Assembly: GCF_019097595.1 (NCBI RefSeq)
Contig: NC_080715.1
Span: 11,427,573-11,491,572 of the forward strand
Direction: 5' to 3'
From: Hemibagrus wyckioides
Lineage: Eukaryota > Chordata > Actinopteri > Siluriformes > Bagridae
Length of the DNA: 64,000 bases
Shown here: piece after piece, positions 23,000-35,719 of the stretch
How the letters are laid out: each line of letters begins with the position of its first letter
Position numbering within the stretch: the first letter of the stretch is position 1
The notes under the pieces: model-generated
The model's database searches: none
Told to the model about the DNA's origin: nothing
The model's input: only the letters and a program-made list of their open reading frames with translations
Made by a program: the position numbers and the translations under genes

Positions 23000-25860
23000 T
23001 CTCTAACTACCCAGGTACCCCTAATAACCACATTCACTGTACACAGTACTCTGTTCAGGCCTCCTCCCACACCCTACCATTTGATTCTACATTTTCTCTT
23101 TAGCAGTCAGGTGAAGTACACTCCTGTATAAATAGCCTGCAAAACAGAGGCCAGAGGTCAAGACCAAGCTGCACTCAGTGGGAATGAATGTAGAAATGCA
23201 AGAGGGATTGAGTGTCTCCTCCTTATGGAACAGAAGGAGCATTGGGAACACCTGAACGATTCACAAGGAGGTTGGGAATCATCTACTGTAGATGGGGAAA
23301 ACACACCAGTCTCTCTGCCTGCCCCCTTCAAGAATTTGCTAAGAAGAGGGTGGGGGTTTCAGTCACAACCTTCCGGCTCCATTTCCTCTAAGTAGTCAAG
23401 TGCTTTTTTAGTTTTAGTTAACAGAGTGTGCTGTTCATGTTGTTATTCAACCTCCCCATTTCACCTACTGTACAAAACCCAGTTTGAGTGAATCAGTAAA
23501 GATATAGTACTCTCTCCAAGGATCTATACTGTCAAGATGCAGGGCTCCCAACTCCAGTGAAAGAGAAGAGAAGGCCTCTTGTGTTAAGCAGACTCTGCAC
23601 TCCCAGCATGCCATAACAGATGGCTAAAGAGTCAACTTAGGTCAAGACAGGTCAGAGCTGTTTGTGATTGTTGTGACACGGCTGGTGCTTTGCAGTATGC
23701 GGGTGAACGGCTGCATGGTGACCTTTTGATCTTTTCTTGCGTTCTCCAACTTTCCATAGAAATGCATTAAGACTGGTGTTATGCCATCTCTAGCTACATT
23801 ATGTTGCCAGACTGACTGATGAGGCTCAACTGACAATATTTTTTCAGCAGGTTATCTTTAAAAAAAAAAGATTTTTTTAACCAACTTGTTCTGGGTCAAG
23901 CTGCATGCTGTAGTTTTACATCAGATTACTTAAGTCATTATGGGAGATAAAGCATATGACATATTTTGCAAGAAAAAAGGAAAATGATCAATCTAGGATT
24001 GATGTATTTCCTGTTTGTTTCCAATCATGCATGCCATGCACAGGTGACGAAATGACATCGATACAGCTGGTTATACTTCTTGTAACTGGACTCCTGACCT
24101 GTCTTGATTCCACATGTGGGCCAGGGTTTGAATCCACTGCCTTAAGGGTGACATGGGAAAAATCCAGTTCTAGTACAGTAAACAAGCACATATGCTTGTG
24201 AAACCACATGAGTCTCTTGTCAATCACAGCTGTGAGCAGTTTCACAGGTGTTGGATATCCCTGTGGCTGGCAAATTGGACAAGGTTCCTTTTCATAAATC
24301 ATCATGATGTTTGGTAGCATGAACTGTCGCTCTTAATCAACAATTTGTGGAAGGTAGTATAAATTTCATGAAATATTTTGACCTGGAATTATATTCATAA
24401 TGAACCAGAGAATAGTGATGTTTCTCTAACAATTAATTCTTTAACAGTGTTGATTTTTTATGAATATGGTTCACGAGGAGACTTGTGTGTGTATTTGTAA
24501 TCTATAGCAGTAAGAAGTTAGTACTGCAAATGGGCAAATTTCACTTCAAGCACATTTCTGTAGGGCATGAAGTGATATTAACATATTATACTTGCTCCAA
24601 AACTGCATAGTTAGCCTTAAGCCAGTGGTCTAAAGTTACAGTGAACCATAATGTCTTAATATGGTATGCTCTGCAGAATGGCCATCTTTAGCAACTGTAA
24701 AATACCCATTCGTAGATTAGAGGGGGGACTAAGAGAAATTCTACATTGCTGTTATGGCCTGATTGGGTTGGACCACAACATGAATGAGAGAGCAAACTCA
24801 CCCTTTGCCAAAAGCCACCTGCCAGAACACTGTTTTCAAGAAAATACTCTTGAAAATATCAATAAAGATTCATTAGTTGTAACTGCTTTGTGGACAGAAA
24901 CATCAGGAATAAACAGACACCTCAGGGACAAGCATATGCCTAACCAAAAAAACAAAACAAAAAACACACAAAATATCATATTCCACCATAGGCTAATCAC
25001 ATGAAATGGACCTTGCCCCTAACTTTTCCATGACATAATCATGTATCTAGAACACAAAAAGCTATATTCAACCACTAAAGAGCTAGTACTTCAACTACTG
25101 CAAGAGAGTTTAGCAACTACAAAAAAAACTTTTCTTGGATCTAATTTAACTAATTTATTTACAGGAAACAGATAAGGAGCTTAAGTAGTTGCATCTAAAA
25201 TACATCATTACATCAAAAGTGTTTTGAATATTAGCTGCTTTCACTAACTACTTTTTCTCAGAAGCATTCTTGAGCTGTTGTATTTTGTCTGTTTGTATTG
25301 CATATATATTGCATACAGTACAATTTTACTACTTTTATGTTTTTATATATGCATATACATTTTGTAGAGCTTTACTGGTTTGAGGTTGACAGAGTTCACC
25401 TATTAGTAATATCCTTCTGCTGAGGATCAGGGTATCTGTACTGTTTCTAAGCTTGCTGATTGCTAAGCTGAGATAAGGTAGCAAATTGTTTGTCTTTTCT
25501 AACTAAGCATCTCTCAGTTTGTATATACTGTACATGGCTGTTGATCCAAACAGCTGTGGGTTTTTTTCCCTTATCCTTCAGCTTGTGTGATGTGGGCTAA
25601 ATTTTAGTTTTATCCAACTGATGCAGTTAGCTGAAATTGTTCTAAACTGTGTAGTGGGGATATTTGTATGTTTTAGCTTTTAGTGAGAGCTATGATGGTA
25701 AGTCTTATTGTATGACAGGTTCTTCATAAGTTTTGGACTTGGGGAATGTCTAAGCTCCAGACTTGTGGAGCATGGTTTGTAGGGAACCTTAACACTGGAA
25801 AAGTACATGTATCATCTTCTTCTATGAAGCAAAGTGATGGGTCTGGGTGTGTGAAAATGT
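23000..25860. other. No gene recognised
   Basis: Unique-looking intergenic DNA. The segment 23,080-23,420 is relatively GC-rich and repeat-free and could be regulatory. GGGTTTGAATCCACTGCC at about 24,125 looks like a tRNA B box, but no cloverleaf is present. Confidence 0.5.
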
Positions 25861-25869
25861 GGCAAAAAT

Positions 25870-27530
25870 GAATGCCTATTGTTTCACTGGAATTTTATTG
25901 AGCCATGACTGAAGTTGAAGATGAAAGTTTCAGCTGGACAATAGAAACTACAAAACATTCTCCTGCAGAAACCAGCAAAGCCCAAGAGGTTCTGCAGTCT
26001 TTCATCAGTTTGGGTATTGGACATTCAGTGACTGCATATACTCCTTCATGAGCACACCACTTTGCTAATCATGTAACTTGAAGAAATTCTCCAAATTCAT
26101 TAAACTCACATTCATCTGCTTTAACTAGAAAAATGTGTTGTTCCTGAGAAATCTTTAAAAACACATTCAACATTGCTGATGTTCTTCCAAGAAATTTAGC
26201 TGGTATCAATATAAGAAAATGCAAATATCCCCAGCATGGATGGGCATTTACTAATCTTTAAGGTGTGACTGAATATTCTTAGTGGCAAGTGGTGCCGGTG
26301 AAGGTGACTTTCCATTTTTCAGAAATCCAGTGAATGTGTTAACTTTTAATTATTTTGTGACAAGTGTGATAAATGTGTAATAGCTGTTGGTAGAAATTGA
26401 GGAAACAACTTCCTATGCAGACTGATTATGAGTGCAAATGCTGACTAGTAACTCAGTCAATGTATTGTCCTCTTACAAAGCAAGATCTCACTGCCTGGAC
26501 TCTGTGCTGACTTAGGCTAAAATGTACTGGCCAAATCAACACAAGATACATTTATGAAGCGTACAGATTTGCAAAAAAATTGTTCTGAAAAGATTTAGGT
26601 TCTGAATTACCATTCAATTAAACCCATTAATGATTCTCAAATTCCACAAGGTCTCCAAAGATGAACAGTCATAAAACTGTTTTGATGAGTTTATTCCAAT
26701 TGCTATATTTGCACTTTCAGTAATGTCTTCAAATTCTGATTAGTTTTATAGTGAACTCCTAGGGTAATTTCCTTGGGAACTAATTCAGTATTCCTGTTTA
26801 TTTCCTTGCCAAGTGCAAATAACACTTCAAGTCATCAACTGTTGATGACTTGAAGTGTTGATGACCTGTTGGACCATACTTTGCTGTGCCATAATTGTGG
26901 GAGCATCTGTGACAATCGCTAACTGAGAGTTGCCTAATTGTGGCAGAAACCAGAAAACTTACAGGCTATGCAAATATTGCAAACTGTTCCCCATATACTG
27001 TGTATTCACAGCAGGAAGTAACTTGAACAGCAGACATGGCTGTGGAACCCTTATAGCAAGGAAAACTAAACTATACAATGCTGCACTATAGCAGCAGGAA
27101 CAGAAATATGTTTCTGTTAGAAATCTGTCTTTTGCTCAAATACCAAAGAATGGAAAGAGCTGACTGAATACCTAATCCTTGTCATGTCATTGCAGTCCAA
27201 GTAAGTGACTGGGCTATTTCAGAATGTATCAGTGTCATTAAAATGCTCTTGTGTGTAAGGTGTAAGTGTAAGGCTTTTGTGTGTACCTGAGAAATGTATT
27301 GGAACATCAACAACATCAAAATTGTCAGCTTTTAAATATGGCCAGCCAAAATACTATTCCTGCATTGTGTTTGGGTTTCAGAAACTGGATGGATGAAATT
27401 TTCACTTGACTCTTTCACAGACTTCAATGGATGTCAACCTTAATTTTATTTGAGACTTCTTGACAATAGACAAAGCTGTGTAGGGCAGGAATATTATAAT
27501 TTTGGTTCTGCATGTAATGCCGCAAATCAT
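25870..27530. other. Unassigned, possibly decayed repeat; contains a long palindrome
   Basis: No gene recognised. The style of the sequence (short broken frames on the minus strand) suggests an old element, but I could not match a transposase motif. A 39-nt palindrome lies at 26,821-26,859. Confidence 0.3.
26821..26859. repeat. 19-bp perfect inverted repeat with a 1-nt centre
   Basis: AACACTTCAAGTCATCAAC, one T, then the exact reverse complement. The right arm is followed by GATGACCTG, so GTTGATGAC occurs twice in tandem next to the palindrome. Confidence 0.95.
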
Positions 27531-27539
27531 TTTGTAGTT

Positions 27540-27790
27540 GCAAAAATTCTACTAACGTCCTATAAAGCACTGAATGGTCTTGCATTGAATGAACCTATGC
27601 AAACTTTAGGTCTTTTATGATCCTCCATGTCTGCTGCAATCAAACTGCACAGGCTCTTTTTTAGTACCTAGAATAATAAAAACTATATAGTGTTCAGGAC
27701 TCAGAATACAGTCTCAATCTTTAAGTCTACGCTAATAACCTATTTGTTTACTCAAGTCTATTCTTAATAACGTTTCTCTTAGGTAAAGTC
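27540..27790 (+). mobile_element. LINE fragment (C-terminal reverse-transcriptase ORF remnant)
   Basis: One frame reads KILLTSYKALNGLAL, matching the YKALNGLAP-type motif near the C terminus of many fish LINE ORF2 proteins. Further along, CTTTTTTTAGTACCTAGAAT, TCTCAATCTTTAAGTC and ACCTATTTGTTTACTCAAG follow the family order. Stops and indels are present and the rest of the element is missing. The exact LINE clade is uncertain. Confidence 0.6.
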
Positions 27791-27799
27791 ACAAATTTT

Positions 27800-29520
27800 A
27801 GAGAATTTTATTTGGCACAGGGTCATTACTTTGATTTTTGAACAAAAAGAAGTACTAGCCCGGATTTTTTTTGCAGATGCTTTAGGTGCTTTACTCAAGG
27901 ATTCTGCGTGATCCTAAATCACAATTCAAAGCATCTGAATCAATGCTCTCTCTCCAGTATCTCCTCCACTTTCCCTTCCCCAAAGGGATCCCCCAGCTAA
28001 AAGTCAGTCTTCATAAATCCCACCACTCCCATTCATCCTGCTTGCAGCTATCACAGCTTTCATCACCACATTCTTTTCAGGGTCTATGATTGCTGAAATG
28101 GAATGTACAACTAATTCTTTTACACGGAACAGGGTCTTGGCAGGAAGCTTCCTGACACCAGTACTATCCCAGTGAGTGGCTAAAATGCTGGATTCCAGTA
28201 GAAATAGTAAGTTTTACATGTATATCCTTTACATGTTCCAGCAAAAATTCCATGCAGTAAATCTACATGATCTTAAATTAGCTTGTTTAAGAATGATGGC
28301 AGTTGGGGGGGAAAACAAAACAAAACATAGTATTCAGGCATATTACATCTTATGAAGTAAAATATATTAATTAACTATGTCTGATTCTGTCTGTGTTTGT
28401 ATATTATATATTTGTCCATTTAAATGATGGTGATGTACCACAATAATTTTAGTGATTATATAGCAAACAGAAAAACCTACTAATGAATTCCCTTAAAGGC
28501 CACTTCTATCTGGGCTTTTGGCATGTCAGACCTTTTTGCCTGTCCAGCTGTGTTAGTGTGTATGGCCGTCCGGTTGACTAGCAGTTAATCTGATGCTCTG
28601 CACAGTTGGCAGTTCTGTGGGGTATCATGACTGTAATACTACAAAGTGACCAATTAGAGTGCTGATTGGTAGAATCTCTTCTTGCAATTAAAAAGTGGAT
28701 AGCGAGAAGTGTGTTAATAGGTAAGCTCATCAAGTATATATGTATGTATTGCATGTTATGTGCTGAATGCTAGGAAATTCACCCAGCTCAGTTTCATCAT
28801 GCTTATTTAAAAGGTGCTTGTAATTTGACTACACTGGTTACAGAGAACTTTAGAATATCAGCTGAAAATAATTGCACTTAATTGCATATTACAAAATATT
28901 TTTAAAAGCCTGTAGTCTCTCAGTCTGTTAGTGATTAGTAGAGGTTCCTACAGTTTACTGTCTTACATTTAAGAAAGATGTACCAAAAGTGGTTCACCAG
29001 TAAACATTATGGGGTGTAGCATAATCTCAGTGCAAACCGCTTTTATTTTCTGGTCATCACAAAATGATAAAATATTAATGTTCAAGCACCCCCAAGAAAA
29101 GCTGCATTTCCTCAGTGAGATAATATTCCTCAGCAGATAATATTATTAATATAAATTTGCACTCAGTGGTTTGGTTTGATGAAAAAAAGGTGGAAAATTA
29201 CACCTGCTTTCTAAATTGTGTACATCATGTACATCATGATTCCTGTATACTTAAATTTGCTGTAAAGGATGGAGAGGGCATGTAGACATATAACTGGCCC
29301 TTTGTACACAGACTAAAGGCCCATACTATGATGCTCATCTAAAGCAATGACCTGTTATGCTTGGGCTTGTGGTTAATCACATTTCCCATACTGCTGTTCC
29401 CTGTGCACCCAGTAAAATGAAGGAGTGATGGTTTATGATCACCAAGTTGGGATCTTATTTCCTAATAGGAAGGGGGTATTTAATATTTGACATAGCAAAG
29501 AGAGGAAACTGTGATTAGGT
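27800..29520. other. No gene recognised
   Basis: AT-rich intergenic DNA without recognisable repeats apart from short homopolymers. Confidence 0.55.
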
Positions 29521-29539
29521 TGACAGTGCTAGAATGCGC

Positions 29540-29720
29540 AGTATGCAAGTGCACATGGGGCCTCCCTACTCATCTGATGGGCAGAACCAGGTGGTGCAGC
29601 AAAGCCAGGCAGCACCTGCCCCCTGTTGCCTCATCAACACAAACTACCACGAGGCCCATGGAAGAGGATCCCCTCATCCCTAGCTGACCTCTTGCCAAAT
29701 GCATGCCCCCTTGGATAAAG
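29540..29720. promoter_or_regulatory. Candidate noncoding regulatory element
   Basis: A GC-rich island (for example CAGGCAGCACCTGCCCCCTG, with E-box cores CAGGTG and CACCTG) within AT-rich surroundings and without repeat similarity. No coding potential. Inferred only from composition. Confidence 0.2.
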
Positions 29721-29729
29721 CTATATGGC

Positions 29730-31040
29730 CCCATCTTCAGTATGAGTATCAGTATACGTTATACATCAACTTTGCTGCCAAAACATTACGCATGTGAAGC
29801 CATTATTCAATAAGTAGCATATTTATAAGTAAAGTTATAGTGCTTCTGTTCCATAATAAATTGAAATGTGGACAAGTTGCAAGGAATGTGATTATTGCAT
29901 TAGTCCACTGGATGGCACTGCTTACATTTCCTCTGAGGTCATCTGGCTGATACATATGCTAGTTGGGAGCTGATGGAGAGAGTGCTCAGAGCCAGGAAAC
30001 TTTTTACAAATCTTTATGGCATGTCAGTGTGTGGAGAGGATAATTGCACTTTTTGAGACTGTGGTTCTGTTGTCCATAGGGGCACTGGACTCACCTGCTC
30101 CTTGACCTTGACTCAGGCCATTTCAGCTTTAGGGAAGATGGATGGTAACCTCATGACCTTATCCATTCCTTTCTACTCAGAAGCATAAAGCCAGCTGGCT
30201 AGAGCAGGTGGCCAGGCTCATTTTCCCAGAAGTACATCCATAATGGCCAATTCTGGTGAATGGCTTCACTCAAAAATTAACACTAAAAGAGAATTGTAGA
30301 GGAAAATGTAGTTCCCACATCTGATTCAGTAAATACCCATTGAGCATCGAGGGAGTGAGTCTCGGACAAAATCTGTCTAATCCACTTGATCTTTTTCTCC
30401 TCTTGAAGAACATTTCTAGTGTCCTTGTTTTGACCTAAAAGAACTAAGCAATGATATCCCATGTTGGAGATTATAGCAAATAGTAATACTGGCTAACAAG
30501 TGTGCGGGCATCTAGTTTTTCAAATATCCATTTAGCAATTGCATAGTTAATTTTGAAGAAAGATTAGAGATTCACTTGTAAATGTATGTTAGTGAATAAC
30601 CTCATAAATGAATTTCTAGATTCATCCAGAAATCTGTGACATGCAGATGAAAGGTCAGTTGCCTCTCTGATAGACATAGGACAAAGGTCAGGAAGGCCAT
30701 TCTAGTACATAATGAACTGCATCATTGCTCTATATAAATGTGCATTTTTAAGTTATGGATAATTTAAAATCAAAAGGTTCTTTGATTTCTGCCCAACAAG
30801 AGTTGCTGTCCAATGTGTTATGCACTTATAATTGTGTTATGCATGTGCATTTAAATGTCAGGTATAATATATGAAACTCATTTAACACTACACTACTAAG
30901 TGATGAAAGATACACACTAAATATGCTCTAAACATACTGTTTTGATGATCATACTCCAGCGAGAGTAACAAGGTCACAGTTTAGTACTGTACCTGTAGCA
31001 CTACGGCTTTAATTACAATTACATTTTGGGAATTTAAAAT
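29730..31040. other. No gene recognised
   Basis: Intergenic; the part 30,050-30,240 is somewhat GC-rich. No repeats or exons identified. Confidence 0.55.
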
Positions 31041-31055
31041 GGTGCAAATTTCCAT

Positions 31056-31318
31056 TTCCATCTATTTTCGGTACCACTTATCCTATACAGGGTTATGGAC
31101 ATCCTTGCACAACTGCAGCCTACAGAACATGGCTTTGGACTGGGGGAGGACACCAAAGTAACACCAGAATGACCCTGAGGAAACCTCTGAAGCATGCGGA
31201 GAACAAGCAAACTCCACACATGCAGCACAGAGGAAGGAATTGAACCCCCAGTCCAGAGGTGCAAGGCAAACATGTTAACCCCCAAGCCAACATGCTCACC
31301 AATTGTGTGAGAACTAGG
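31056..31318 (+). repeat. Dispersed fish repeat (family B), longest copy
   Basis: Runs from CCATCTATTTTCGGTACCAC and CTTATCCTATACAGGGTTAT through GAATGACCCTGAGGAAACC, ATGCGGAGAACAAGCAAACT and GAATTGAACCCCCAGTCCAG. This is the standard order of a very common teleost dispersed repeat. Reverse-frame open reading here is an artefact of the repeat. Confidence 0.7.
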
Positions 31319-31329
31319 AGTGACCTAAT

Positions 31330-32950
31330 GTTCAAAACATGCCTTCCTCCTGGAAATGAGCATCTGGAGCTTTTTCTTTTGTGTGTGTGTGTATGTTTTC
31401 TTGCTCATACAGTATGCTTCATGATTTATGTGTGGTGATTGTATAATTTATGTAAGTGTTGCTGTAATAGTGTATATATCTTTGCATGTGTTTGTGTGCA
31501 CAGACTACTAGGCTGGCCCCAAAAGACTTATTCATAATCAGTTTATTAATCTTACGTAAGCCAACAATTTAGGGCAGAGTAAAAAACACACAGAGCTGTG
31601 TAATGACACATTTGACCCCCTCATAAACATGTCTATTCTCACTTCGTTGGAGACTTGGTGATCTCATACCTTGTTTGGGATGCAACTGTCCATGTTTAGT
31701 TTGCAGGTCGTTCTCCAAAAAAAAAATTGTTGAGCAGACTTTGCTTCTCTGTTGAGACATACAGTATGCTCTATTTATTTTGAACATAAACTTGCAATGT
31801 TGCTTTGAAAGCAGAACTGTTCATCCAAGTTCTACATGTAAACTCTGAGGAGAAAAAAAGTTATTCATGAAAAAAAAAAATGGTAAAAATGGAATACAGA
31901 AAGAAACATACTTAGAAAATATATCATAACATTTTGAGCTACACAGCAGACCTTCTCACTATAAAGCACGTTGCAGCCATAGCTACTGGGTACTGTCAGA
32001 AAAAGCATGAATCATTGTATCATCACTTGTATCTCTGGAGACCCTGTTAATTATGTCTGCTTGATATTTGTCCAGGAAAAAAAAAACATCACAGCTTGCG
32101 AGTGTAAAATCTCTGAAAGGATTCCAAATGCTTAGTTCACTTAGTTTTCTCATAAGGTGTGAATTAAAAGCAATTAGGAATGATATTTATAAATGATCTA
32201 AGTTTCCACCACTTTCTAAACAAGAGCCATTTGCTAGTAATTATGACGAGAAAGTCTCATCTTCTTACTTCTTCCAGAATACATCGTCTGTCATTTGTAT
32301 GAAGGGATAAGATTACATCAGCAGATTCTAAGCCAACCATAGATGATCTTAAGCACAAGGCTGTCAATGAAATTGTCAATGGAACTCTATTAATAAAGGA
32401 TGCTAGAATACAGAAATAAGTGTATTGTGACATGGCTCAACCAACCCCTCATCTATCTACCCCTCTACTGCTGGTTCATTTTCAGATGAAAGGAAGATTT
32501 CTAAAGACACAAAAAGCCAGAACTGAATTGACAGTGATCTTGATGTGTTATACTCAGCTTTTTGAGGACTCCTTTCAGCTCATGCCCATGAGGCAGCCTG
32601 GCATGATTTTGTTTTCCACTCTATATGTTTGTAGCCTTGACTGAAATGGGGCACAAAAACTGCCTTGTATGGGAAGATAGATGATGTCTCCTGCATAGAT
32701 TTCTTGTTGACCCAATAAGAAAGCTAAACAGCTGAATTTAAACCATATAACATTGCCTATCTCTCTCTCAAAACAGAGGATTGTTTTAATTGTTTTCAAG
32801 GTCAGGGTTTGTTAAAAGTTAACCAGATTCACTGTTTTTAAAATGATCACATATACCTTCAGTACAAACTGTAAACATTTATTGAGGCAGCAGTTTTTCC
32901 CTGTATAGAACCCTTTTTTTAAATTAAATAGTGATTATTAATTGTCATTA
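31330..32950. other. No gene recognised
   Basis: AT-rich intergenic sequence with short A tracts and a small GT tract near 31,381. Nothing coding. Confidence 0.55.
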
Positions 32951-32954
32951 AATT

Positions 32955-33060
32955 ATTTAGTCATCCATTTATCCAACAATTTTCTCTACTACTTATCCTA
33001 CATTAGGTCATGGGGAACCTGGAGCATATCCTAGGGGACTCGGGGTATGAGGCAGTAGTA
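32955..33060 (+). repeat. Dispersed fish repeat (family B, 5' part)
   Basis: CATCCATTTATCCAACAATT, CTACTTATCCTACATTAGGT, GGGGAACCTGGAGCATATCC and GAGGCAGTAGTATT match the beginning of the 31,056 copy. It abuts a family A copy. Confidence 0.5.
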
Positions 33061-33074
33061 TTCTAGTAACTCAA

Positions 33075-33180
33075 ACATTAAACTTTATCATTTTTTGGAT
33101 GTTTCTATACTTCTGTAAAGCTGCTATAAGACAATGTTAAAAGCGCTATACAACGAAATTAAATTGAATTGAACTTTTTA
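33075..33180 (+). repeat. Dispersed fish repeat (family A, 3' part)
   Basis: TTCTGTAAAGCTGCTATAAG, AAAAGCGCTATACAACGAAA and TTAAATTGAATTGAAC: the characteristic 3' end of a widespread teleost repeat also present at 52.5, 62.1 and 63.0 kb and inverted at 39.4 and 63.6 kb. Confidence 0.7.
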
Positions 33181-33184
33181 TTAT

Positions 33185-34760
33185 GAGTTGTTGACCAGGA
33201 GCAGGATCCATTCTCTTGTCTCTCCTGCTCTCATGTACATGGAAAAGTCAACAGTTCATATAAGCAGAGAGATATAGAGGCAGATTTTTCAGTTCTCACT
33301 CAGCACTTATGTTTAATCCAGAGTGCTCATGCTGCAACTATACCCCATGCTTCATGAATACAGCACTTACAGCACCTATATAGGGCTAAACTTCAAAAAC
33401 CTGCATCTGCATATATTCTGATTTGAAGTGTGGTCTTCCAAATTCAGTGGCAACTGTATTATGGAAAAGTAAGAGTGTAATTATGAAGAATATTCCCATA
33501 TGCCTATGCAATATATACCCTTGCAGTAATGCTTCCAGGAACCATTAGCATTGCGTAAATTGTCAATATGTTACAGACATCAACTGAAATGGGTGTCTTA
33601 AAAGGTGCGGTTCAAAACTGAGGTAGCATATGGATGTGCTGGGCCCATGTTTATAGAAAATGTCTTTGACATGGGATCTGATGTGAGAGCAATGAGCTGG
33701 AACAGACAGTACTTCCCCAAACAAAGGTGTGGTCCTTATACTGTTAACTGGTGATCTGAGTTTTGCTGTTATGTGCCACATCCAGGAAAATCCAGCGCCA
33801 ACTTCCATTCATAAGCTCAAATGCTACATGACACAGCTTGGCCTTAGCATATCCTAAATGCTCAGGGCTGCTAAGGACAGTGGCAAGGCACTATTTGAAT
33901 AAGGAGGTGAGTGAACCAAAAAGAATGTACATGATGGATCCCAGCCACTCTCAGTATAAACACATTTCTATGCTGTACCGAAATTTTATTGGTCATATGC
34001 TAAGCACCATGGTTCATGTTCTCCTTCCAGGAACCTGCTTCCTAAAGTTGTTATACTTGATGTCCTTGGTGAGATGGCAGCATGTGAGTATTAAAGAACT
34101 GTTATGTAGGTTTGACAAAGCCAGTGTTTCTTCCATCACAGCACTGAATAAAAAGCAGACTTGCAGCTTTATTAGATCACAAAGCTTTAAGTCGTTATAG
34201 ATATCCCATGTAGCTATTTAATGTAAAGGCTGCCTGAGTGCTCACTACAGTGTACATTTAAAAAGAACCAGGCATTATGTACAGGACTCTAAAGACCATA
34301 CAGTATATCATGTCAATTCTACAATGCATGGATTTGTATCTTTTGAGTTTAAAATGCATTTATTTCTATGTTCTACAATATTGATTGTACTGAAGGTATT
34401 TCAGTGCAGGAAGTTCAATTATCACAAGCTATTATGTAAAAGGACAAAGTGCAAAGTGAACATACTTCTTTGTACTTCCCTTTCAGCTTGAAGACAAGTG
34501 ATGTGAACTTACCATGTTTAGAGAGAGAACTAGAGCAGGAACTGTACATCAAAAGGCAGTTCTGTTGGAAACCTCTGTGTACATTTTTATTTTAGAAGAA
34601 TAGTAATGCTTGCTTGGCTGCTTCAAACCCAATGCAAAAAGCAATAAGTTTTTACAATGTGGAATCAGAACTTTAATTTGAATCAGGAATGCTGAAATAA
34701 ATGAATGAGTGGTACTCGGAAATAAGTTAGAACTTTTTCACTCATTAGTTAACTCAATAA
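33185..34760. other. No gene recognised
   Basis: Open frames at 33,563-33,808 (-) and 33,838-34,200 (+) have no recognisable domain, and the second lacks an ATG at its start. Treated as noncoding. Confidence 0.5.
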
Positions 34761-34764
34761 CTGT

Positions 34765-34865
34765 TTTTTTTTTTTACTGGTAAAGGTCACCTAGAACCAA
34801 ATGTTGGAAACAGTGGGCCTGAGGCAGGAATACACCAAAGATGGGATGCAGTTAATTGAGCAATG
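34765..34865 (+). repeat. Dispersed fish repeat (family B fragment)
   Basis: AACAGTGGGCCTGAGGCAGG followed by AATACACCAAAGATGGGATG matches the middle of family B. Confidence 0.55.
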
Positions 34866-34869
34866 GCAC

Positions 34870-35580
34870 ACTAAGTGCCAGGATATTTTGGCTTAATCTC
34901 TTTTTTCCTTTTTACCAGTAAACTGGTGTTCTATTGTTCTGCAGGTGGAATGGAAATCAACTTTTCAATCAGTATAAACAATTGAGTTATTTTAATCAAG
35001 GCAAGTCTGATACAAAATGAGTCAGGACACTGTTGGCTTTCAGTGCGAGACGTTTTTACCTCTGTTGGTATAACCATACACAGAATTTTACTAGTTGAAT
35101 ATAACACCTTCTAATTTTAAATGCTTATGAACAAGCACTTCTCGGAGAGCAGAAATGGGTTTGATATCACCATTTACTTTGAAGATATAAAAATCTGTCT
35201 GGGAAAAAATATATATTTTTTAACATTTCTATGAATCTGTCGAGCTATGTGAAAATAATAGCAAGTATTAAAAAACATCTTGAAGCCCTGAATGTCTACT
35301 TTATATGAGCTGAACTTTATATGGAGTGTCACATGAAGAAATTCAAAGCTGGACATGAACACCACAAACTCAGATATTCAATTTTTTTGGCCTTTGTTAA
35401 AAAGAGATGGTGGTCTCTGCCAGGACATTACAACTTGGCCCATAATACATTGACATAAATTGTTACTAAACATATAGCATCTTGACAATTTCTGCATAGA
35501 TTAGTGATCTGTGATCCATCTATAACCTCAACCAGTGTTCTGTAACCTTGTTTCTAACACAGGAGGCTTGTTGCGTATTG
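34870..35580. other. No gene recognised
   Basis: AT-rich intergenic sequence; nothing identifiable. Confidence 0.5.
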
Positions 35581-35584
35581 CTAG

Positions 35585-35715
35585 ATAATGCTACAACATT
35601 CAAAGACACCCTATACAATTGTATGCTTCCAACTTTATTGTAATGGCTTGGGCAAAGGTCCACATATTGTTGTGATGGTCAGGTATTCACAAATGCAATT
35701 TGGGATGTCACACTT
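35585..35715 (+). mobile_element. Terminal fragment of a Tc1-like or related DNA transposon
   Basis: TGCTACAACATTCAAAGACA, CCTATACAATTGTATGCTTC, CAACTTTATTGTAATGGCTT and TGTGATGGTCAGGTATTCAC lie in the order I know from the noncoding end of a fish DNA transposon family. No transposase remains. Confidence 0.45.
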
Positions 35716-35719
35716 TGGA

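Noticed and set aside
24110..24150. tRNA-like B box GGGTTTGAATCC
   Set aside because: No matching A box or cloverleaf around it.
31034..31335. Two minus-strand frames with Cys/Trp-rich peptides
   Set aside because: They lie across a family B dispersed repeat.
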